A stretch of 64,000 bases of DNA from Piper betle (GCA_033002965.1 JAURVB010003145.1:1-64000), one strand, 5' to 3'; positions 46,721-59,035 are shown, counted from the stretch's first letter. Translations and numbers: made by a program. Notes: a model not told the origin generated them from the sequence alone.

Positions 46721-47444
46721 GATATGGTAATCACCCAACCCAATTGTGTAAATAATGGTTTTTATTTATTAATTCTTTTATCAGTTATTAAATTAATTAA
46801 CTTCATTGTGAAATAATTAAGATCACATGGTAGGTTTGTTTTAAAATTAAACACACACAAATATTATTATTATGTAGTTTACTTAATTAATTAATATTTG
46901 ACGGGAGATCTGAAGCAACTCGAAAGAGACCAAAATTTATAAAGTTCAAATTTTTTTATTGTTAGAACCTTGATTAGGTGATATATGTAGCATTTTATTG
47001 CGCACAACCAACAATCATAGAATACGCAACCCAAACAACAATAAATGTACAAACTTTATATAAAAATCAAAGTTTACAACGATCTAATATGCAAGAGATA
47101 TTGAATAATATACCAAAATGATTAAAATAGAATGATCAACATAATTCTATCAAGACCTAGATGAAATAATGCAAATCATGCAAAACAACAAAAGAAAAGG
47201 GAACATAGCATAGTTGGAGGAAGAAGAAGAGATGGGGGAGGGAGGGAAAAGGTGGGGGGAAATGTGTGGAAAAGAGGGTAAGAAGGGGAGAAGGGCTAGG
47301 AGGTATCCAAGGTGGAGGAGAGGAGAAGAGAGGTGAGAAAAAAGGGTAGTAGTTAAAAAGCTCAACTTGCTTCGGCAACAAGGCACCCATGGGAGTAGCC
47401 TTTGCACTACATGCAATATACAGAGGAGCTACGTGTTGGGTACA
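46721..47444 (-). mobile_element. Old LTR relic left of S3
   Basis: AT-rich to 47100, then a purine-rich run (47160-47350) that reads as CT-rich leader on the minus strand. The sequence continues across S3 at 50722. Weak likeness to 37800-38300 suggests a minus-strand gypsy LTR. ORFs of 77-88 codons in the purine run are low-complexity artefacts. Confidence 0.35.
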
Positions 47445-48645
47445 TGTAAAACCCGCGACTCGAGTCAGGGTTTTATAATTGTTAGCCGGTCGGTTTGACC
47501 GTAATTTGAGTCGGTTCAGCTTTCAGAACACGTGTGCGGGGCCGAGGCCGACCGTGCGCACGTGTTATGAGGGTTTATGTATACCCAAGTATCGATGATA
47601 GCGTCAGATACGCATCAGCAGACTGAGTTATCAGTAGATATGAGAGTATACAGTTGGTGATTTTATTTTATTTTTATGTTGTGGCCGTAGAATTAGTTTA
47701 GGCCGAATAACGCATTAGGACGCGTTAGATGGTATTCGGGTGGGTTATTAGTTATACGACATGTCATTTGGATGTTGTGATATTTTGTTTGAGTTTATGG
47801 GATTTTTCCCAATTTTTCTGGATTTTTCTGGGATTTATTCCGAGTCCGTTATCATTCTTGACTCGAGCCCGTGTCGAGTCAAGTTTTATTTACAACTTTG
47901 CCATCACCTTACCCACGTCGTCTTCCTCCCCAAACCCCCACCCGTGTTTGCACCGCCGCCGCCCCTAAGGATTTTCCGCCGCCGTCGACGCCACCTCGCC
48001 GCCGGTCGACGCCGCCCAGCCCGGCCATGCCGTCGCCTCGCCGCCTCGACCACGCCCGGCCGCCGTCCGGCCGTCGCAACGCTGGAAATCGCCCTCGATT
48101 TCTCGCCGATCCCGACGTGATTCCGCCACCGTCTGCGCCGGACCGCCGCCGCCATGACGCCGGAGCTTCTCCCCTCGACCTCCCCTACCTTTCCCCTCTA
48201 CTTAGAGCCGCCGTCGAGGGTCGGCCGTGGCTCTAATCAGAGCGGCCGACCGCCCCGGCCGCACTCGACGCCGCCGTTGGTGGCCATCGCCGCCGCGGCT
48301 GCCTTCGTCGTCACCACCATTGGGTTCAGCTCACCGAGGCGGTGCTAACCCCTACCTCCGATTGCCTCGCCGGAGCAGTCACCGGAAAACCACCGGAGCT
48401 GCCGGAAACCGCCGGCATAGTCGCCGGAAAATCGTCGCCTTCGTCCGTCGGCACCGATTTCAGCGCCGATCGCGAGGTGGTTTTTCCTTTTTATTTTTTT
48501 AGAATTATTACATACTTATTGTGGTCATAGTAGCATGTTAGAATTAATTTTATTAACTTCATGCTTTTAGTTTAATTAATCATGATTATGATAAACATGT
48601 GATGATTAGGGTAAATTGTGTTGGATGATGTGAATGCTTAGTAAT

Positions 48646-48931
48646 GAAATTGTTAGTAAACCATTGAATAGTTAAGTAAATACTTGTTAACTAGTTAATT
48701 CATGAATATGTATGAATTAGGTTTTTCATGCTAACATTATGAAATTGTTAGTAAACTATTGTATAGTTAATTAAATGTTTGTTAACTAGTTAATTGATGA
48801 ATATGTATGAATTAGGTTTTTGCATGCTAACATTATGAAATTGTTAGTAAACTATTGTATAGTTAATTAAATGCTTGTTAACTAGTTAATTTATGAATAT
48901 GTATGAATTAGGTTTTGCATGCTAACATTAA
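48646..48931 (+). repeat. Three 96-bp tandem repeats in S3
   Basis: Copies start at 48646, 48741 and 48837 with GAAATTGTTAGTAAAC; the second and third differ at only a few positions. Confidence 0.9.
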
Positions 48932-49478
48932 GTTAAACAGATTAAATCGATTAAACCATTGTCACCTAATTAGAATAGGTATGCTTTGAAATTGGAATTA
49001 AAAGTGTTAGGTAATAAATAACATATGAAATGATAAAATTATTAACTTGCTTGACAATTAGAGATGTAGGGAAATTATCGAAATAATTGTCATGTTTGAT
49101 TAGATGATTGTATGCATGTGGATATATTAGTTATATAGGTGTGCATCATATATGTACGGGCGTTAGTAATTAGTTATGTTCATGTAGGTTCGTTGCAGGA
49201 GCTCGCCGTCTAGGCACGAGACTGCGCTTGGAGCTTCTGACAGGTCCGTTAGGACACGCTTCTCAGGTTTTATCGCTTCATTCTATCGGTGATTTGATTT
49301 ATTGATCGTAGGACGTGTCAGGTGGATGATTTATTGGACCCCACCTAACACGGGTCACCTGGTCGATGATTTTCGGAATTAATAACCCTCGAGGATGAGA
49401 TCCCTCGAGTTTGTTTTCGAAAATAAGATCCACCTCAAGTTGCCTTCGGGCCTATTATAATAAATCCCGACCCAGCCC

Positions 49479-49487
49479 TATAAATAG
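49479..49487 (+). promoter_or_regulatory. TATA box of S3
   Basis: TATAAATAG lies about 100 bp after AATAACCCTCGAGG, more than 2 kb inside the LTR. B1 has a related box near 9883 and B2 near 39880, so its place is conserved in family B. That far-downstream position would imply a very long U3. Confidence 0.5.
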
Positions 49488-50721
49488 TTTTATCGAGTTT
49501 TCAGTGAGACAAGAGAAGATGAGTCGACTGCACGTACCATGAGCGGATGCCGTGCCAGTCAAAGCGGGCTCTGGATTAGTGCCAGCGGACTGTTCCATTC
49601 CCGAGGGATCCTGACAACTCCGCGTTTGAGTTCCTCACACCCGGAGGACGTGGAGGTTTACGGGTACTGTTTAGTACAGCGCATGTCCGGACTTGTGGTT
49701 CAAAGGGTACTAAAGGCGACCGCCTGAGAGTGCTCGGTCTACGTGCTCAAGGCCAGGAGTAATATGGAGGTTCGGAGAGGGCTTAGGATAAAAGTTTTAC
49801 GTGAAGTACTGAAAAAGAAGTGTCGTGAGCGGCACAGTACCAGCTAGATGGGGATGCTGTTGAGTCAGCTGCTCGACGGCTCCTTTATAGTTGCCCTTAT
49901 GAGAGTTCTTGAGGAAGATATATATGATGGTTTGCTTTCCATGAGAGTTTGCTCTCATGTTCCAGTTTGATATTAGTTATTTCCGGACCAGTGACACCCG
50001 TTGCTGACGTTTTTCTACTATATGTAGGTGAGGATGATGATTGGTGTATGCCGGCCTCGACGAAGGAGTAGCGCTTGCATTGCACACACATACCTGGTGC
50101 CGCGCCGACTTTTGCGTAAGATTTGATGTGGGTTGAATGATGCTTGTTATATGCATGTTGCGTATATATGAATGAGCTATGAGACTTGTCGATTTTGTTT
50201 AGAAATGTATGAATTTTCTTAGAAATGTTTTGGAAAAGTTCCAATGTCCAGGATGATCAGTTATGTTGAGTTGAAATGAACAAAAACACGATGAACATGA
50301 ATTGCAGGTGGGCTAGATGCCAATTACGATATGTGTAGTTGATTTGAAGTCTGGTGTGATATAAATTGTTGTTTTATATATATACATATTGTGCCGTATT
50401 TTAACAGGTCATCCCCTTATTGCACTTTTAGGGGAGGCTCTGTCCGTTTTATTCTAGATTTTATGAATTTTATTGCTGTTTTAATTATTTTGGTGTGCGT
50501 TAATTATCATGACATTCACGTAGTATCCTGTTAGGGTTTTGCATCTCATTCATATATTGTTTGCGCATTAGCGGCGTGCTCCATCTTGAGACGTCGAGAG
50601 GGTTATGTCGTAGCCGTTTAGGTTTTGGGTCAGCCAACTTAATCGGTTTACGAGTAGTTCGATCCTTTGTAACAGTTCCGGTCCGGGTTGAGAGTAAACC
50701 GGATTGGGGTGTTACAGTACA

Positions 50722-51343
50722 CATGCGTTGGGAGGGCGCCCTTGTGCCCGGCACTGAGTTGCACCAACAAGCAAAAGGGGAAAATAAGAAAAAGGGGAGG
50801 ATAATAGGAGGAAGGAAAAGAAGGGAAAAGGGGTGAGATGACTTTTGACACCACCCTAGGCCAGAGGGTATGTGAGGATGCATGCAAAATGTCCCTAATA
50901 CGACACATGACACGAAACACCTGAAACCACAACAAGGTCACTACTCAGAAATTGTGGCTGACCGAATAATAGTCAACAGCTGATGCTCCCAATGCCCAAG
51001 TCCACAATAACACACAATGACCCACTTAAAGACAACCCAATCGAATCAAAACTGTTGCAAACTAACCGAGTCAAAACAAAGTCAAATCGGTCGAAAAACC
51101 TTAGAATTGACAAGTTGGGTTTTATTAACTTGATCAACTAATTAATACTACTCGTGTAACTTATTGAGAAGCCTTAGTAGATTAATCTAATTAGTTCATA
51201 AAATAGAGATATATTGAGTTAATTACCCATGTGATTTACATGTAAGCCCGGTAAGTTAATTGATTATCTTGAATATTGAGTTCAATACTGAACATGTGTC
51301 ATCTGAACATAACATGAAAATAGATACAAATCCACAAACTACA
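50722..51343 (-). mobile_element. Old LTR relic right of S3
   Basis: It continues the relic from 47444. The minus strand has CATACCCTCTGGCCTAGGGT near 50875, then GATTTGACTTTGTTTTGACT near 51085, resembling the start of a B-type LTR (limit about 51130). The remaining 200 bp to TRIM2 are AT-rich and unassigned. A 137-codon minus-strand ORF at 50500-50913 spans the S3 border and is an artefact. Confidence 0.4.
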
Positions 51344-51859
51344 TGTGAGATCCCTCAACATAGTCCCACATCTAATACCTACTGGGAGAAGATCTTGTTT
51401 ATAAGTGGGAATGGACTATAGATCTTTAACTTGGGTTAACCCTTTTAAAGAAATGACTTAGGCCCATTACATTGCACTTTCGGCCGGGTCGTTACAAGTG
51501 GTATCAGAGTAACCTTGTTCCGTATTAGATGGTAGGCTGGACTAGGGACGTTGGTTAGGCTGCCGGTCAAGGGCTAGAAAGGTCATGGGCTGGGGCTAGC
51601 AATAGCCTGGACTAGGGACGTTGGCTAGGCTGCCGGTCGTGAGCTTGGGCTAGCAATGGGCAAAGTATAGTCATTTTGGGGACGAAATTTCTTAAGGTGG
51701 GTGGATTGTGAGATCCCTCAACTTAGTCTCACATCTAATACCTATTGGGAGAAGATCCTGTTTATAAGTGGGAATTGACTATAGATCTTTAACTTGGGTT
51801 AACCATTTTAAAGAAATGACTTAGGCCCATTACGTTGCACTTTGGGCAGAGTTGTTACA
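51344..51859 (+). mobile_element. TRIM2, complete terminal-repeat retrotransposon in miniature
   Basis: A 516-bp element flanked by CTACA (51339-51343 and 51860-51864). The LTRs are 153 bp (51344-51496 and 51707-51859). The primer site TGGTATCAGAG is at 51499-51509 and the polypurine tract AAGGTGGGTGGAT at 51694-51706. The 210-bp interior has no ORF and contains a duplicated GGACTAGGGACGTTGG segment (about 51539 and 51607). Same family as TRIM1. Confidence 0.95.
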
Positions 51860-51864
51860 CTACA

Positions 51865-54533
51865 TGTTAGGTTTTGCTCCTAAATAACCTCGACTCCAGA
51901 TAATTTTGGCACAAAATTTCCTCTAAGAGTTATTACATCTTAACTCAATTATTGGGGGATGCAGTGGCCGCCACAAAGCCCGCATAATAACAAGAATGCA
52001 ACTACTTGTGATAACTAGTGTCATAAATACAGTAGTTATGGAACATTGACTATGGTCGTTGCTTATGAGAGATGAGCAAAAGTCTATGGCGTAGTACATC
52101 TAGTGGATCATTGTGAATTTAAATAAAACAACGTGAAAATATGTAGTTAGGTCTAGGTCTTGTGCTTCCACTTAACACATGAAAACTATAAGTTTAACTT
52201 CATACTTATATCTTTCTAACATGCTTACTTGAAAACATGATAACTTGTAAGAAAATATGTTATGATCACTATTAATCTGGCTAAACATTGCCAAATAGAA
52301 GTTTATAAAGAACCCCAAATACCAAATAACACATGTCTGGTCTGCGTGCAACTCGTAGCTTCTGGATGCACAACTACAACCGTCCTAATCTGAACAATAA
52401 TAAAACTTTACATCACAACTCAAACTAGCTCACATGTCTACATGATATACCATGACAAGAACATGATGATAATGTCATACTATATGTTAATAATACTATT
52501 AACAATAATAAAAGATCATACAATCATCATAGATTGATTAACTATTCATGAACATGGCAATCATTAAGCAAAAACATGAATAAAACCAAGAAATATAGGT
52601 TTAGGGTAAGGACTCAATTTTGAGTTTTAGGTTGAGTGTCACGAAGCTTACAATTGAGAAGGTCAGTATTGTGGTGGTCATCAAGCCAAAATCAATTTTC
52701 ATGAAAGTTGTGGCGCTGTGTGCCCGACCTTGAGAGTTGCGGCGTTACATTGCCTTCCTTTCTTCTTCTTGTGCTAAACACTGCGACGCTGCTAATCATG
52801 GCAGCATTGGCGCTAGGGTTTCAAACCCAAAATTCTTTATCTTTTTCATTTTAAACAAAAACAAGATTTTAATATTCTCTAAACATCAAAGCATGGGTTT
52901 TAATTGGTTTTAAATAAAATCATATAGGCTTCATAAAGTCGTTAAATAACCATAAATAAGTCATAATGTGACTAGAACACAAAAAGGAACATCTGATTAG
53001 GGTCTCAGGTTACCAGCGTCATCACACTCATCCTTGTGCCTGTTAATTTTCTTTGGCAGCGTTGTGTCACTGCTAGTCAGTGCCATGGTGCTATGGTGAA
53101 AACCCTAGGTTATATCTTTGTTTCTCATCCGATTTTAGTGCAACAAAATATGGATTTTCAAGTTTTCTAAGTATAGAATCATGGGTTATAACATGGTTTT
53201 AATCAATATAATTTACTCTGCTTTCTGGTTGTTTTTCTTAAGTGGGTAAAACTACATACAATTAACAAACTTGTAATAAACATGCAATAAATCATACAAA
53301 CCACCTATAGTTTGCTTAACTATCATCATAACCTCTTGTTTAAACATCACAGCATGACATCAAATTTGATCATAGATTGAGTTCTTAGCTTCTAATAACA
53401 ATTCTATGTTATTCTTCCACAAAATTGAATAAAAGCATAAACTTAAAAACAATTCATATATAATTCAATGATAATTCATGATATTCATGCTTGCTCTTCA
53501 TGAAATTAAAATTTAGGTTTCAATTACCACTATCATTGATTTTTCCTAGAACTCAAGCCATAATGCTCATTTCTTACTCAACCGGTGAAAACTCGATCCA
53601 AACTTGCAACTTCTCGAATGAATAAGGGTTAGAAGGATTTTTTCCACCAAGTAACTAAGGAAGAGGGAAGAGGAAGGGTGGTTTGGATGTTACAACCACA
53701 AGAAGTAGGAGAGAGGTCGACGTTAACTAAAATTTAGGGATGGGAGATCATCCATGTATGTCCTTATATAACTACTTCCTTACCTCTCTACCCGTTTGAT
53801 GTCCATTTAACTATTTCCTTACCCGTGTAGCAAAAACCCTTGACCAGCTATGTAACTAATGCTCCTAACAAGTCTACACAATCTAGAAAACCTCCTCTAA
53901 GAAGGACATAGACGGTGTCATTGACCAAATATGGCCCGTGGACACAATTTCAGTAGAAGCCAACCTTGAACATGTTCGGCTCCACTTAGATTAACCTTCT
54001 CTACCAATTAATGTTATGTATTTAGCCTCACATTAATATTTATTTTTACGTGACAAACATCTTGTAGGTGATATGAGCTTAGTTTACATGTGACCATGTC
54101 CAATTTGTTAACCATAGTTTTTCCCTTGTCCAATTACTTATTAACTTGTTTCATTATGTAGACCAATCAAACTGTTGTGAATGGCTTTCTTTTACATCTT
54201 ATTAACTTCAAGAAAATATCTTTCTACTTCAGTAGAATCTTATTATTTAATAGACTATAAGTTCAGTCAAAATTGGTTATCCCAAAAGAAATTTTTTCTC
54301 CATGTACCAAGTTTTGAATTTATCCTAGTTTATATCGACTTGCAAAAATCAAACTTGTTGTGCAGAACTTTAAATGACATGATTCTTTTTGCATTAGAAA
54401 ATTTAGGACGTCTACTATTTTCTCCTAAAATTTCAGAATTTGTGGGTGTGAAATCTGAGATATGAATTTTTTTAAATTGACATGTCTAGTATGTCCAATA
54501 CTCCAAAAAAAACAAAAATTACTGGGTATTATA
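51865..54533 (-). mobile_element. Family C LTR, minus copy
   Basis: The right half is the clear inverted counterpart of 54768 onward: on the minus strand AATACCCAG near the start, then ATTGGACATACTAGACATGT, TCTAATGCAAAAAGAATCAT, GTGACAAA-type blocks and AGATTGTGTAGACTTGTTAG followed by a TATATAAGG box near 53770. Two imperfect repeats with GCAGCATTGGCGCTAGGGTT (52800) and CAGTGCCATGGTGCTATGGT (53080) lie in the middle. The left limit next to TRIM2 is arbitrary. Confidence 0.6.
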
Positions 54534-54767
54534 TATTTACCACCCAAAACCAACACCAGATCATCCCATCGAGAAAATCTCTCCCTCTCAAAAACGGCTC
54601 TCCCAAACAGAAGGAAAGGGATTTTCTTCCTAACCTTTGGGCAAGATTACTCTTATGCCCAGAGTGGCTCCAAAAAGGCCGTTCAAATTATTCTAATGAT
54701 TATGTAATGATTGTGTTGCAGACTAAGTGATCCAAATTTTGGGATGAAATTTCTTTTGATGATAGAG
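54534..54767 (+). pseudogene. Gypsy internal 3' ends between the two C LTRs
   Basis: Near 54732 TTTTGGGATGAAATTTCTTT matches the end of gypsy pol plus leader to the polypurine tract (compare TTGGGGACGAAATA before M1 and P1 3' LTRs). It leads into the plus C LTR. The left part, on the minus strand, ends GTGTTGGTTTTGGGTGGTAA against the other LTR. Both internals are cut to about 120-250 bp. Two overlapping 81-82-codon ORFs here show no domain. Confidence 0.45.
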
Positions 54768-57642
54768 AGTAAATACCCGACGACTTTTACATTTTTGAAA
54801 TGCTGGACAGACTGGATATGTCAATTTCAAAATTTCATATCTCTTGAATTTAATGCCTAAAAATTAAATGTCCTATAGTTTCTAATGAAAAAAGAATCAC
54901 ATCAATCTGAGTTCTACACATCAAGTTATGATTCTTACAATTTGATGAAAAAACTAAAACGTGGTACAAGACAATAGATTTCTTTTGGGCAATTGGTCTT
55001 GACCAAACTTAGGGTTCATTAGAAATAATAATGCTAATGAATTTAAAAAACATTTTCTTAATGGAAATAAAATGTTTTAAGAATCTATTCACACAGTTTT
55101 GATCGAACACAGTAAGGAAATAAGTTAATTTCTTAAATAGATAAGGGAAAACACAGTCACATGTGAATTAAGTCCATGTTACTGACAAGATGTTCGTCAT
55201 GTCGAATCAATCATAATGTGAGGCTAAGTACTTAAATTTAACCATGTAGTTTAATAAAAATTAAGCCAAATATATTCAAGATAGTCTTGTACCTAAATTG
55301 TAACCAAGGTTATGATCAGTGTTCATGTTAGATAAGATGTTCTAGATTGTGTAGAATGATTAGGAGCATTTAGTTAATTAGATGGTCTGAGGTTTAAGTG
55401 AATGGGTAGAGCTCCTTTGTAAATCCTCTTACACAAGTAAGGAAGTGTGTAATTGGTTCCAAGATGGGTAAGAGGGTATATAAGTATTAAGTGAGGGTTT
55501 TGCTGCAATGCTTCTCTGCTGACTAGCAATGCCATGACGCTAATAATGAGGAAGATCATAAGGAAACACAGCACCAGAGTGCCTATTCTAGTGGCTACTA
55601 GTGCAACAACACTCGTTTTTGAAGAAATTTCATATTGAGGCTAGAGCCAGCAGTCCGCAGTGCCACAACACCCAACTCATGGGTTGCTGGCGCCACGGTG
55701 CTCAATTTTGAGAAAAGTGGATACCGGTCAAGCACCACGGTGCTCAGAGACAGTGTTGGGACACTCATGTCCAATGTCACGAAGCTCTGACCAGAAACCC
55801 TAATTCATTTCTTTTTGTTATTTTGACCATATCTATGGCATGTTTATGTGTTATTACATGTTGGTTGGACATCAAGGCCATGTCATGCCATGTCATATTA
55901 TGTAGGATAGTAAGCTAGTATAGGTGTTAACATAGTCATATATAATTGTTAAGAGTCAAAGGTTGTAGTGAGTATATTAGAGCTCAAGGCTACGCATTGT
56001 CCATGTTCGTTTAGTTATGTTTAGGGAGTTTTATGATCCCTTGTGTGCCGAAATTTTAAACGGATTAGTCAAAACTTATCTTTACGTAGTGAAATTTATA
56101 TCCTCATGTTTTATGTTTAAGTATTCAAGTAACTATGCAAGATAAAAGCTAAAACACAAGGTTTTATATTTTTCACGTATTAAGACAAACCAATAGCAAG
56201 GACTAGGCTTAGCAACAAAGTCATGTTTTTCAAGTGCCAAGTCAAAATAATGGCAGGGCATAAGCTTAATAACATGTTTTCATGAATTTTCAAGTTCAAG
56301 TAAACGGCACAGTAGACATGCTAGATCTTCACCCTCAGTGCATTCTCCTTAGGTAAGGCCCGACAAAGGTTCAAACTACTGTCTAAACATTGCTAGTGAT
56401 CATTAGTGGTTCATCATGTATATAGGTCAGTTTATAGGTTTTGGTAGCAACCAACTATCAAGAACTCTAGAGCAATGATGCTAAGCTCCATAGGGCTCCA
56501 AAGGTTGAGCCATAGGTTCTAAAGGTTGTACCACATAGGCTCCGAAGATCAAGCTATCTGACTCCAATGGTCGAATCATATGGTTTCAAAGAAAGAGTCG
56601 GGGGTTTTCATGTGATGGTTTTACTTGTGCTTTTCTTGTTATTGATCTCCCTACCTCAAAGGGTTGGTTTGGAGAGTAGTTTCAGTTATGTCATGTTAAC
56701 TAGAGCAATCTAAGGAATTAGATGCTTCCACCAATGGATAGTTCCAAGCATGTTTTATGTAATTAATTAGACATACAAGTGTGATCTAATTATATGCAAG
56801 TATGTGTTAGTTATATGTCCCAACGGTTGGACTATAGCTAAATCTGTAAGACTCAAAGCGTAAGCATAAGTGGATGTTTTCCTATGTCCCAAAGGTTGGA
56901 CTATAGATCATATTCTAAAATGATTTAAGGCTACAAAGGTTTAGCTGTAGCAGGATTAAGATGATTAAAATGTTCATGTTAAAATATGTTTTAAGTTAAC
57001 CTACAAGGGCTCTTCAATAAGTCACATGGATAGTTGTTAACAAGATTTAAAGTCAGTTTTCATGTTTCATGTTATGTTCAACTATGTCAAGTAATGTTAT
57101 CAATTATGGATTTATGTATGATGTGTTTTATGCTAATGTTCAGCTTTAATGTTCAGTTTATGTATGATCAAGTATATACTTATGATTAAACTATGTTTAT
57201 GATTCAGTAAAGGCATGGTATGTTTGATGGTTTATCATTTTTTCTTGTGTGATTAATTGATTCATTGTTTACCCTTATCTTCTTATTACAATTACTGCAT
57301 ATGTAAGTAGGGGACTTAGTACCTTAGTTAGCAAATTACTGAGCGGACAAAGTTTTCCTTGCATCCAGGTATAATGATCTTTCAAGCAATAAGATGAAGA
57401 TTCTTAACAATTAGAAGTTTATTTTCTATTAATAGATATAGTAGAATTTTGTTAAGACATACTCAGATGGTTATGTAATATAAGTATTGACTTTTAATTT
57501 AGTTTGTATAGATACAAGTTGTCGGTTGACTCAATAGGTTAATTCCACTGTGATTTATATCTTTACATGTCCGGTAGATGATACGCTAGTAATGGACCTA
57601 ATTTAGGGTTATGCATGTTAAAAATTTTGGGTCATTATTACA
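54768..57642 (+). mobile_element. Family C LTR, plus copy
   Basis: It starts near GTAAATACCCGACG and ends GGGTCATTATTACA at 57642, about 2.9 kb. It has a TATA box (55477), a leader with repeated CACGGTGCTC motifs (55640-55780), and a 3' half with short repeated phrases such as CCAAAGGTTGGACTATAG (56820 and 56890). It appears as a 3' LTR or a solo LTR with a scrap of pol at its left. Confidence 0.65.
55477..55484 (+). promoter_or_regulatory. TATA box of plus C LTR
   Basis: TATATAAG after GATGGGTAAGAGGG; the minus copy has an equivalent box near 53770. The two promoters point away from each other. Confidence 0.5.
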
Positions 57643-59035
57643 CTTCGGCAAGAGGTTCGACAACCAAAGCATGTAGGATTTTGCCCAAATGAGTGCAAAG
57701 GCACCTTCAGCAGACACCTCGGCAACCAAAAGGCAGAAGAGAAAATCCTAAGGCTGAAGTGGAAGACTTCAGCAAGACTTCGGTGTTTGTTCAACCAACC
57801 AAACTTCTAGAAGGAAAAGTAGTTATGATAGTTTATGGAAACCTTGGCAAAGCTTCAGCAACTGAATCTTGCATCAATCAAAGATAGAAGTTCAGGAAAC
57901 GTTGAGTGAGAGTTTGACAAAGTTATCGACAACTGAAACACAATCGAACTCACTGGCTAGTTCAACTATGGTGTTATGGTGTGATCGGAAGGGACTTCAG
58001 TAGGTCATTCGGTAGCTGATCATTCAAAAAGTTGCCAAAATTAGCTATTGAAAAAAGTAAACTTTGGGGATTCAAACCATAACGGCTATTATTTTGGGAA
58101 AGAGGTTCCAAACCTATAAATAAGGTCGCGGGGGTATGTTTTGAGACACCTTTGCACTCAAAAATTGCTAATGAACCTCTAGAACTCTTGTAGATATCTT
58201 CGATGCTCAAGCTTGTTATTTAGGAATTGGCCATTCTTATTTTGCTCGTATTCCTTGTGTTTTGTATTGTGTGAATTTCGAGAGAGGGTTGTAGTGAGAT
58301 AGGGCTCAAGTGTTTGAGCACAAGTTGTAAACTTCCACGATGTTAGAAGTATGTGTGTGTGAGCACTTGGCCTAGGGTGGATGATGCATGCTTAGAAGAC
58401 TACTTAGGCACAAGGTGTGAGCTTGGCAAAGGAGGGATTGGCTTTGAGTTGTGATGTCGTAAGGAGTTAAGAGATTGTTGTAAGCTTCTTTGGCACTTGG
58501 TGGGTGCTTGAAGGAAGGCTAATTGGTTGCAAGATTCCTTTGGCATTTAGTGCTTGTTAATGTGGCCTTGTTGCTACTTGAAAGTTGTATAAGCTGGTTG
58601 TTATAGTGAAGCTAAATAAGACCTACTCAACTAAAAGACATGGTGGGCTAGAAGAGAGTAGTAGGAGTTCTGAATCTCTTGAAAATTTATCGTGTCACTC
58701 TCTTCCCTTCACTCTTTAAGTGCTCATTCTTTTCATTATCTTGTTACACACTTCACTTTAGTTCCCTCTTGTTTGACTTGATTGCTTTAGAAAACTAAGT
58801 GAACAAGGTCAAGGTCACTTAAAAACTAATATGGCTTGGTAGACTCACCAAAACAAGTATCATTGTGAGTTTGAACTTGAGTGTTTATTGCCTTACACAC
58901 ATCACTTGATTGCCATGATCGTTTTTACTTGTGCCTATCATGTAAATCTCATTTTTGTTTAATTGTTTCCGCTTAGTGCCTATCTTACGAGGGTTTAAGT
59001 TTGGTTAACTAGCTCTCTCCCTCATAGCCCCTTCA
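57643..59035 (+). mobile_element. Probable copia (SIRE-like) LTR relic
   Basis: It begins with degenerate repeats of a CTTCGGCAA / CTTCAGCAA motif (57643-58020), then a TATA box TATAAATAAGG (58115-58125), a GTTGTAGTGAGATAGGGC block, and a 3' region with ATTGTTTCCGCTTAGTGCCT before CATAGCCCCTTCA. These are hallmarks of SIRE/Maximus-type copia LTRs as I know them. No primer site or coding follows, so it is probably solo or truncated. Confidence 0.5.

Larger units (their letters stand above)
47445..50716 (+). mobile_element. S3, complete solo LTR of family B
   Basis: A 3272-bp LTR starting TGTAAAACCCGCG and ending GATTGGGGTGTTACA, with GTACA on both sides (47440-47444 and 50717-50721). Contents: the TTGACTCGA palindrome (47858-47882), a strongly CCG-rich block (47900-48480), a triple 96-bp repeat, AATAACCCTCGAGGATGAGA (49379), a TATA box (49479) and the CATCTTGAGACGTCGAGAGG block (50582). 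It is the reference copy for B1, B2 and M2. Overlapping 60-121-codon ORFs in the CCG-rich block are proline/arginine-rich on all frames and look non-coding. Confidence 0.95.

Noticed and set aside
47761..48530. Proline/arginine-rich ORFs of up to 121 codons in S3
   Set aside because: High GC removes stop codons in all frames; no homologous frame is kept in M4, which shares this block.
50500..50941. 137- and 97-codon minus-strand ORFs
   Set aside because: They cross the S3 insertion border, so they are created by the insertion.
54181..54730. Possible host exon in ORFs of 81-94 codons
   Set aside because: They fall in the start of the C LTR and in the scrap of gypsy interior; no splice or domain evidence.
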